Positions 58,354-64,000 of a stretch of 64,000 nucleotides of DNA are shown piece after piece. Made by a program: the position numbers and the translations under genes. The DNA is from Streptosporangium subroseum. Its GTDB lineage: Bacteria > Actinomycetota > Actinomycetes > Streptosporangiales > Streptosporangiaceae. Within the stretch, counting starts at the first letter, position 1. Each line of letters begins with the position of its first letter. The notes beneath the pieces were generated by a model. The model saw nothing but the letters and a program-made list of their open reading frames with translations. It did not search any database and was not told the origin of the DNA. The stretch is from positions 62,001 through 126,000 of the forward strand of contig NZ_FZOD01000014.1 in NCBI RefSeq assembly GCF_900188345.1. The letters are read 5' to 3'.

Positions 58354-59103
58354 TCAGGAGGTACGGCCACGGCGCAGGCCGAGCGCGCCGATCACAACGC
58401 CGACGAGCCCGACCAGCAGGCCGGCGCCGCCGAGCAGGCGGGCGGTGCCGTCGGAGCTGTCCGCCGCGAGGGCGACCGGGGCCACCGACGGGGCCGTCGT
58501 GCTGGTGGAGGCCGCGGGAGCCGTCGCCGGAGTCGCGGAGGCGGCGGGCTCACTCCCCTCGGCGGGCGCGGGGGTGAGCTTCAGCGTCGGGGCGGGGCGC
58601 TCGGCCTCCGAGCCGTCGGCCTTGGGCTCATCGGCCCACTTCACGACCTCGCCGCCGCTGTAGGTCTGGGTCGTGGGGAAGACGAGCTGGTCGGTGTCCT
58701 TGGGCAGCGCGCCCATGGACACCTCGAACTCCTGGAACTGACCGGCCTCGATCTTCCCGCCCGACCAGGTGATCGTCGTGACGGCCTCGGTGACCTCGCC
58801 GTACTCGGTGGTGACCGGCTTGGGCAGCTTGCCCTCGACGACCTTGACCTTCCAGCCGGGAACCGGCTTGACCGAGACGAACGGCAGCGGGTGATCGAGG
58901 GGGAAGGAGACCTCGACCTTGTTGGTCGAGGCGTCGTCACGCTCGTTCGGGACCCGGAAGGCGACCTTCGTGAAGCTGCCCTGCACGGCGGTGCCGGGGT
59001 TGATGGTGACGTGTGCGAGGGCCGGCAGGGCCAGGCCGAGGGTGAGGGCGGTCACACCGGCGGTGACGGCCACCAGGCGGCGGCAGGCATGGGAAAGCGA
59101 CAT
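58354..59103 (-). CDS. YcnI-like copper protein (DUF1775)
   Basis: 249 residues from ATG 59103. Signal peptide ends ALAHVTINPGTAVQGSF: after cleavage the first residue is the histidine used with a Trp/Glu to bind copper in YcnI. The domain has FRVPNERDDASTNKVEVSFP, VSVKPVPGWKVKVVEGKLP, TTITWSGGKI and FPTTQTYSGGEVVKWADEP. A Thr/Ala/Pro linker and a C-terminal membrane helix (LLGGAGLLVGLVGVVIGALG) with a basic end anchor it. It acts in copper handling outside the membrane, as does the PCu(A)C protein at 23030, which is not linked. Confidence 0.92.
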   Translation of the reverse strand: MSLSHACRRLVAVTAGVTALTLGLALPALAHVTINPGTAVQGSFTKVAFRVPNERDDASTNKVEVSFPLDHPLPFVSVKPVPGWKVKVVEGKLPKPVTTEYGEVTEAVTTITWSGGKIEAGQFQEFEVSMGALPKDTDQLVFPTTQTYSGGEVVKWADEPKADGSEAERPAPTLKLTPAPAEGSEPAASATPATAPAASTSTTAPSVAPVALAADSSDGTARLLGGAGLLVGLVGVVIGALGLRRGRTS

Positions 59104-59322
59104 GGGAGTTCTCCACTTCGGTACTTCGGAATCTGGGGATTTTGGGCTTGCGCGATCACGGCAGGCCGGGCCGTCCGGTCTCCCGGCGCTCCGGGAGACC
59201 GTGGTCTCCGGGGGGCGGGCAGGGCTGGACGGGGAGGATCAGGCATGCCGGACCGGCGCCGGGCTGTGCGGTGGCGATGGCCGTACGCCGGAGCGCGCGG
59301 CGACCGTGACCGTATGCCGGCC

Positions 59323-59391
59323 CACGGCGGTCACAGCGGTCACAGTGGCGACATCGGTGACAGCGGTGACAGCGGTGACGGAGGTCAGACG
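59323..59391. repeat. 9-base tandem repeat array
   Basis: About seven degenerate copies of GGTGACAGC/GGTCACAGC between the YcnI start and the 59385 gene stop. The first half is written with TCAC and the second with TGAC, so the array is roughly palindromic. The rest of 59104-59384 holds no recognised gene. Confidence 0.7.
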
Positions 59392-59942
59392 GCGGGCAGT
59401 GGAGGACCGCGCCGGCTGACGGAGTGACGGAGGAGAACGTCACGCACCGGGACGGGCGTGACGGGGGAGGGCACGGCGCGCGGGAGGGCGACGGCCACGC
59501 GCGGGGGCCTCAGCAGCCGGAACATCGCGCTGAGGCGGTGCCGCGCCGAGTGGAGCAGCGCCCACAGGGCGGCCTCGCCGCGGGCCAGCCACCAACCGGT
59601 GATCAGCGTGGCGGTGAGGTGCGCGACGAGCATGCCCAGGCTCTCGCCGAAACCCCTGCCGTGTGAGTGCGGGACCAGCGAGACCCCGGCGGGGCCGTCG
59701 AGGGCGAACAGTTCGTGCAGGGCCAGCTGCAGGGCGGAGAGCCCGACGCTGATCGTCGCGGTGGAGCGTTCGCGCCCGGCGAGCAGCATCGTCATGAACA
59801 TGACCGCCGACCCGCCGGCGGCCACCGCCCACGGCGCGGGCCCCGAACCGCCCGCGGCCACGTGGCCGAGGACGGCAAGCGTCACGCAAACGGCCGAGAA
59901 AGCGGCCGCACGCATGAGGCGTAGGGGGAGATGGGCGCGCAT
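59385..59942 (-). CDS. Small multi-spanning membrane protein
   Basis: 185 residues from ATG 59942. Four likely helices (about 10-30, 38-56, 64-80, 104-122), with a His-containing loop (LVPHSHGRGF). Basic C-terminus. Such proteins often lie upstream of ycnI in actinomycete copper clusters, so a related role is plausible. No family is recognised with certainty. The tail reaches into the 9-base repeat array. Confidence 0.65.
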   Translation of the reverse strand: MRAHLPLRLMRAAAFSAVCVTLAVLGHVAAGGSGPAPWAVAAGGSAVMFMTMLLAGRERSTATISVGLSALQLALHELFALDGPAGVSLVPHSHGRGFGESLGMLVAHLTATLITGWWLARGEAALWALLHSARHRLSAMFRLLRPPRVAVALPRAVPSPVTPVPVRDVLLRHSVSRRGPPLPAV

Positions 59943-60010
59943 GGTGACCCATATGCTCTCATGCCTTTTCGACGCCTGCCGTTCTGAGGTTTTTGTCGCT
60001 ATGGTTGCCG

Positions 60011-60050
60011 CGACAAGCGCTTCAAGCCCACGACAAGCGCTTCAAGCCGA
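60011..60050. repeat. 20-base tandem duplication before a ribosome site
   Basis: Copies 60011-60030 and 60031-60050 differ in one base; each contains the palindrome AAGCGCTT. The second copy ends at the GAGG ribosome site of the next gene. It may double an operator. Confidence 0.7.
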
Positions 60051-60060
60051 GGTGGTGGCT

Positions 60061-60540
60061 ATGCGGCACTTCTTTGGGCTGCTCATCGGGTTGGTCATGA
60101 CAGCCGTGCTGCTGTTCGGCGGCGGATGGGCGGTGCAGGAGGCCGGGGCGAGCCTGACCCCGCTTCCGGTGGAGAGCGGCTCGAAGACCTGGATCGCGCT
60201 GGGGGTCATGGCCGTGATCGGGCTCCTGTTCGGCCTGGTGATCGCCGGCCGGGTCTCCCCCCTGGCCGCCTTCATCCCGTCGATGGTCCTGCTCGCGTGG
60301 ACCGTGGTCTACGCCCTGGACGTCAGGCGGGCCATGGGCCTGATCCCCGACGACCCTGCCTTCCACGAGGAGCTGCTGCAGGCCGGCCGCGGCATGGGCG
60401 TGCTCCTCACCACGGGCGTTTACGCCCTCCTCGGCATCGCCCTGTTCCTGCCCGTCCTCATGCCCTCCCGCTGGGCCTCCCGGGTCCGCGCGGATGAGGA
60501 AGAGGCGTATGAGGAGCCCGGCAACCAGGGGTACTACTAA
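60061..60540 (+). CDS. Four-helix membrane protein, unknown function
   Basis: 159 residues from ATG 60061 (GAGGTGG upstream). Helices at about 4-26, 44-63, 66-86 and 113-133; a C-terminal acidic tail rich in Tyr and Glu (EEEAYEEPGNQGYY). Membrane protein of a type found in streptomycetes and relatives. No functional motif. Confidence 0.75.
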   Translation: MRHFFGLLIGLVMTAVLLFGGGWAVQEAGASLTPLPVESGSKTWIALGVMAVIGLLFGLVIAGRVSPLAAFIPSMVLLAWTVVYALDVRRAMGLIPDDPAFHEELLQAGRGMGVLLTTGVYALLGIALFLPVLMPSRWASRVRADEEEAYEEPGNQGYY

Positions 60541-60683
60541 CCACTGGGCTCCGTCTTCGACCGGATCGCGCCCCGGCGGGAACGACGCGGATGTGACCAC
60601 GGCTCCGTGGGGGGAACGGATCACCGCACCCGTGCCGGAGATGGGCCTGATGCCGCGCCTGCCGCTGCTGTACGGTTCGCGAT

Positions 60684-61211
60684 GTGAGGTACTACGTCCG
60701 CGTCTGCATTGGTTCGCTGATCTCCCTGGTCTGCCTGGGGTTCGCGCTCTACGCGCTGTATGAACTGGTCCGCGGCGGTAGCTGTGCCTCGGGCGGCAAC
60801 TACGTCTCCGTGCGCCAGTGCGCGCCGGGCTCGGAGAAGTGGGCCTGGGTGCTGCCCGGCTCGATCATCGGCGGGCTCCTCAGCTTCTTCCTGGGCACGT
60901 TCAAGGGTTTCGGGCCGCCGCCCACGGCCGACGCGAGCCCCGCCGGGTTCGCGGCCGGGACGGAAGCCCGTACGGCCACCGGTGCGGCGCCGTCTGGCCA
61001 GGCTGACCTCTTCGGTGGCAGAGTGGTCGTGATGCGGGGGCAGCTGATCCCCGAGGAGCGGGGAGCTGCGTCGTCGGGGTCCGGCCGGAACGCCGCGTCC
61101 GGCGCCGATCCGCTCGACCAGCTCCGGAAGCTTCAGGCGCTGCTCGACGCGGGCGCGTTGTCCCGCGCGGAGTTCGAGCGGGCGAAGGCGAAGATCCTGG
61201 CGGAAATGTGA
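60684..61211 (+). CDS. Membrane protein with C-terminal SHOCT domain
   Basis: 175 residues from GTG 60684 (no clear ribosome site, perhaps leaderless). Two helices (about 8-28 and 55-72), a two-cysteine loop between them (GSCASGGNYVSVRQC), a disordered linker, and a SHOCT motif at the end (DPLDQLRKLQALLDAGALSR, AEFERAKAKILAEM). SHOCT domains probably mediate oligomer contacts. Function unknown. Confidence 0.8.
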   Translation: MRYYVRVCIGSLISLVCLGFALYALYELVRGGSCASGGNYVSVRQCAPGSEKWAWVLPGSIIGGLLSFFLGTFKGFGPPPTADASPAGFAAGTEARTATGAAPSGQADLFGGRVVVMRGQLIPEERGAASSGSGRNAASGADPLDQLRKLQALLDAGALSRAEFERAKAKILAEM

Positions 61212-61389
61212 TCGCCGGCCGGGGGTGAGACAGGGGCCGCGGCGTCCCGGCGAGGCGCCGATACGGGCGGCCGAGGCACCGGGTGTGTCATGGCGAGACC
61301 ACGCTGGCCAGGGCTTTTGTCAAAGTAAAGGCTTACCCTGGGAGTGATACGGCCACCTTGTCAACCGATTTCTGACATACCGTAATGAA

Positions 61390-62217
61390 ATGGACAGTGA
61401 CAATCTCCTCGGTGAGTTCCTGCGTGCGCGGCGTGAGGTCACCACCCCCAGGCAGGTAGGACTGCTGCATTCCGGTCCTCGCCGGACGCCGGGACTGCGC
61501 CGGGAAGAGCTGGCGATGCTGGCGGGGGTCAGCACCGACTACTACATCCGCCTGGAGCAGGGGCGTGAGCGCCATCCCTCCGAGCGGGTCCTCGCTTCCC
61601 TGGTGCGGGTGCTGGGCCTCGGCCCCGAAGCCGCGGCACACATGTACGAACTCGCTCATCCGAGGCCGCGGCAGCGCAGAGCGGCCGGTGAGGTGGAGCG
61701 GGTCAGCCCGGACCTGCTGAGGTTGATGCGCAGCTGGCCGGACACCCCGGCGCTCGTGTTCGGCCGCTGGATGGACGTGCTGGCCACCAATCCGCTGGCC
61801 GCGGCACTCTACGACGGGCTGGAGCACGCGGACAACCTGCTCCGGCTGGTCTTCCTGGAGCCGGCCGCGCGCGAGTTCTACCGCGACTGGGAGAAGGTCG
61901 CCCGAGGCAAGGTGGCCCACCTGCGCGCCGCCGCCGGAGCGGACCTCGACGACCCGTACCTGACCGAGCTGGTCGACGAACTCTCGTTCAACAGCGCGGA
62001 CTTCTGCCGGCTCTGGGCCCGCCACGACATATCCGGCAAGACTCGCGAAGCCAAGCGCTTCCATCACCGCGACGTCGGCGACCTGACCCTCATCGGCGAG
62101 GTGTTCAACGTCAACAGCGCCCCCGGCCAGCAGCTGCTCATCTTCCAGGCCGAGCCCGCCAGTCCCTCCGAGCAGGCCCTGGCACTGCTGGGCAGCCTCT
62201 CCGTCATGACGGCATGA
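61390..62217 (+). CDS. XRE regulator with MmyB-like ligand domain
   Basis: 275 residues from ATG 61390. Helix-turn-helix RRTPGLRREELAMLAGVSTD, YYIRLEQGRERHPSERVLAS. The remainder is the MmyB-like (MLTR_LBD) PAS-fold domain: FGRWMDVLATNPLAAALYDG, LRLVFLEPAAREFYRDWEKV, LWARHDISGKTREAKRFHHR and GDLTLIGEVFNV. The family, exemplified by MmyB, binds fatty acids and regulates metabolism or antibiotics. Divergent or adjacent targets are not obvious; the next gene is the histidine kinase. Confidence 0.92.
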   Translation: MDSDNLLGEFLRARREVTTPRQVGLLHSGPRRTPGLRREELAMLAGVSTDYYIRLEQGRERHPSERVLASLVRVLGLGPEAAAHMYELAHPRPRQRRAAGEVERVSPDLLRLMRSWPDTPALVFGRWMDVLATNPLAAALYDGLEHADNLLRLVFLEPAAREFYRDWEKVARGKVAHLRAAAGADLDDPYLTELVDELSFNSADFCRLWARHDISGKTREAKRFHHRDVGDLTLIGEVFNVNSAPGQQLLIFQAEPASPSEQALALLGSLSVMTA

Positions 62218-62418
62218 CACGCCGTATCCGCACGCCGCGACTCCCGGCTCCCGGCTCGCCCCTGGATCAGACAACTGTTCATTTTGATGCATTGCACATC
62301 TTCTACCCCTTTTGGGACTCGTGCGACGAGTGAACATGAAGGTGCCTCCGCGGATCAGGCCTCTGCCGCGCAATGACCTGACCGTGGTGAGCAGCACACA
62401 TCCTGGAAGGAAGACATA

Positions 62419-63885
62419 GTGAGGTTCGTGCCGCGCCTGCGTTCGATCCAAGCGCGCTACACGACGACCGCGACCGCGCTCCTGCTGATCGTCCTGATCG
62501 CGGTGAGCGCGAGCTCCGACCTGGCCATCCGATACAGAATCCAGGACGACGCCTTCAACGACGCCGAACGGGTCGCCAGCCAGTGGAGCGCGGCGGTGCG
62601 CAACGGCAACATGCCGAGCCTGATCCCCACCTCCACGGGCGTCAATCTCATCCAGCTGGTGGATGCCCGCGGCAAGGTCCTCGGAGCCAGCAGGGAGGCG
62701 TGGGGCAAGCCGCCGCTGAGCGTGATCCGGCCTCCCGCCGACGATCGGTTCCAGAGGCTGACCGACGGATGTCTCATACTGATGGCCATCCGGGTCTCTC
62801 CCACGGCGGACGCTCCGGTCGTCTACGCGGGCATCGAGGAACCGTCCATCCTTCGCAAGCACCGCCTGGAGTACTTCTTCGCCGGAAGCGCCCTCATCCT
62901 CCTGATCTTCGCCGCCTGGATGACGTGGGCCGTGGTGGGCCGGACGCTGCGTCCGGTGGCGGCGATCCGCGAGCGGATGTCGGAGATCACGGTGAGCGAT
63001 CTGAGCCTGCGGGTGCCCATGCCGCCGGGTGAGGACGAGTTCGCGCTGCTGGCCAGCACCGCCAACCAGACCCTGGCCCGGCTGCAGGAGGCGGTGGAGC
63101 AGCAGCGTCAGTTCGCCTCCACCACCTCCCACGAGCTCAGGAATCCCATCGCCGGCCTGCGCACGCAGCTGGAGGAGGCGCTGCTCTACCCCGACGACGT
63201 CGATTCGCGCGAGACCATCCAGGGGGCGCTGTCGGCGACGGGCCGGCTGGAGGCGATCGTCAACGACCTGCTGCTGCTGGCCCGGCTACGTGTCGCCGAC
63301 CCGGCGGCGCGCGAGCTGGTCGACATCGGCAAACTCGTGGAGGAGGAGGCGGAGGCCCAGACCAACGGTGTGCCGGTATACGTTCACGCCTCCTCCGGCG
63401 TGTGGGTCTGCGGCTCCCAGATCCAGTTGATCCGGGTGGTGGGCAACCTGCTGAGCAACGCGCGGCGTCACGCCGACGTCAGCGTCAGGATCTCCGTGGA
63501 GTCCGTCGACGGCCAGGCCGTCGTGGCGGTGGTCGACGACGGCGCCGGCATCGCACCGGCCGATCGCGAACGGGTCTTCGAACGCTTCACCCGTCTGGAC
63601 GACGGGCGACGCCGCGACTCCGGCGGCAGCGGGCTCGGCCTGGCCATCTCCCGCGACATCGTCCGCTCCCACTACGGCACCCTGCGGATCGAGGACTCGC
63701 CGCGAGGCGCCCGGTTCGTTCTCCGGCTGCCGTTGATGGACGCCGAGCGCACCGTTCCGCCTTCTCCGCAGGAGACCTCCCCCCAGGAAACCCCTCCGCG
63801 GGAGGCTTCCCCTCAGCACACCCTCCCGCAGGACGCCTCCCCGCCGGGAGCCTCCGTCGAGGATCGCGGCGTTCAGCCGCTGTAG
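62419..63885 (+). CDS. Orphan sensor histidine kinase
   Basis: 488 residues from GTG 62419 (GGAAGGAAG upstream). Two helices (about 15-38 and 155-175) enclose a 115-residue sensor. HAMP, H-box ASTTSHELRNPIAGLRTQLE, N-box VVGNLLSNARRHADV and G-boxes VVDDGAGIAPADRERVFERF, GGSGLGLAISRDIVRSHYG. The last 45 residues are a Pro/Gln/Glu repeat (PQETSPQETPPREASPQ). No response regulator adjoins; the neighbours are an XRE gene and, overlapping in the opposite direction by 13 bases, an ABC ATPase. Confidence 0.93.
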   Translation: MRFVPRLRSIQARYTTTATALLLIVLIAVSASSDLAIRYRIQDDAFNDAERVASQWSAAVRNGNMPSLIPTSTGVNLIQLVDARGKVLGASREAWGKPPLSVIRPPADDRFQRLTDGCLILMAIRVSPTADAPVVYAGIEEPSILRKHRLEYFFAGSALILLIFAAWMTWAVVGRTLRPVAAIRERMSEITVSDLSLRVPMPPGEDEFALLASTANQTLARLQEAVEQQRQFASTTSHELRNPIAGLRTQLEEALLYPDDVDSRETIQGALSATGRLEAIVNDLLLLARLRVADPAARELVDIGKLVEEEAEAQTNGVPVYVHASSGVWVCGSQIQLIRVVGNLLSNARRHADVSVRISVESVDGQAVVAVVDDGAGIAPADRERVFERFTRLDDGRRRDSGGSGLGLAISRDIVRSHYGTLRIEDSPRGARFVLRLPLMDAERTVPPSPQETSPQETPPREASPQHTLPQDASPPGASVEDRGVQPL

Positions 63886-64000
63886 AGGCGCGTGACGACG
63901 CCCTCCATGGACTCCTCGTCGGGGGCGGTGGCGCGCAGGTCGTCCAGGGTGCCGTCGAAGGCGAGGTGGCCGTGGTCGATGACCATGACCCTGCGGCAGA
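63873..64000 (-). CDS. ABC transporter ATPase, 5' part outside window
   Basis: Only the last 42 codons are present: RVMVIDHGHLAFDGTLDDLR then ATAPDEESMEGVVTRLYSG and stop at 63873. The phrase after the H-loop (VMVIDHG) and the short tail fit ABC-2 type exporter ATPases of the NatA kind. It ends inside the histidine kinase 3' end (convergent 13-bp overlap). The conserved ATPase motifs are beyond the window. Confidence 0.8.
   Translation of the reverse strand, partial: CRRVMVIDHGHLAFDGTLDDLRATAPDEESMEGVVTRLYSG

Noticed and set aside
59323..59391. CRISPR-like array
   Set aside because: Nine-base degenerate repeats without spacers; simple-sequence expansion.
61333..63132. 599-codon leftward frame crossing two genes
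   Set aside because: Covers both the XRE and kinase genes in antisense; no plausible start or domain.

Overview
The window is high-GC DNA with strong GC bias at third codon positions, frequent GTG starts, AGGAGG-type ribosome sites and many actinomycete-typical families: WhiJ-like XRE plus DUF397, RsbW-like ATPase plus DUF5999, ricin-lectin secreted enzymes, LytR-CpsA-Psr, a YcnI copper protein and SARP/AfsR-like LuxR regulators. It looks like a chromosomal segment of a filamentous actinomycete, most likely of the Streptosporangium/Nonomuraea type. That placement is inferred from gene content, since no rRNA or tRNA is present. About 60 genes are described. Both ends cut genes: a PAS/GAF/PP2C phosphatase on the left and an ABC ATPase on the right.

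Layout. 1-6.4 kb: phosphatase fragment, a decayed TetR start, a WhiJ-like XRE/DUF397 pair, a P-loop kinase-like gene, and a zinc alcohol dehydrogenase coupled to a membrane-anchored protein. 6.5-14.5 kb: a secreted TIGR03118 protein, then a complete Entner-Doudoroff operon (zwf-edd-glk-eda, every junction a 4-bp overlap) divergent from a ROK regulator. 14.5-18 kb: small stress-type proteins (one resembling a phage prohead-protease tail, one CsbD) and two decayed IS5-like transposons facing a GNAT gene. 18-31 kb: an orphan DUF6493 protein, AraC/hydrolase pair, PCu(A)C copper chaperone, ClpP, a heme-oxygenase-like gene and a cysteine-free ribosomal protein S4 sharing a divergent promoter with two iron boxes, a voltage-gated cation channel, and a TetR-controlled DrrAB-like exporter.

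31-46 kb: a tetO-like operator between a classical TetR-type repressor and a His-rich protein/oxidoreductase pair; a cytosolic subtilase with a possible trans-encoded I9-like partner; a membrane spermidine-synthase-like protein; an LCP cell-wall ligase; LysR; a FolP2-type DHPS paralogue; and a two-component system divergent from a LolA-like/ABC export operon. 46-64 kb: a large LuxR/NB-ARC regulator, RsbW-like/DUF5999, FUSC permease, a PaoABC-type molybdenum aldehyde oxidase, a secreted lectin/beta-helix protein, YcnI, several small membrane proteins, an MmyB-like XRE regulator and an orphan histidine kinase.

The organisation is mostly ordinary accessory-chromosome housekeeping and regulation. 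The most unusual items are the iron-box S4 promoter, the subtilase/small-protein pair, the tetO-like control of a His-rich protein, the D..SD selectivity filter of the ion channel, the orphan DUF6493 gene and the transposon relics. Perfect long hairpins separate most transcription units. No CRISPR array, rRNA, tRNA, prophage or complete insertion sequence was seen.
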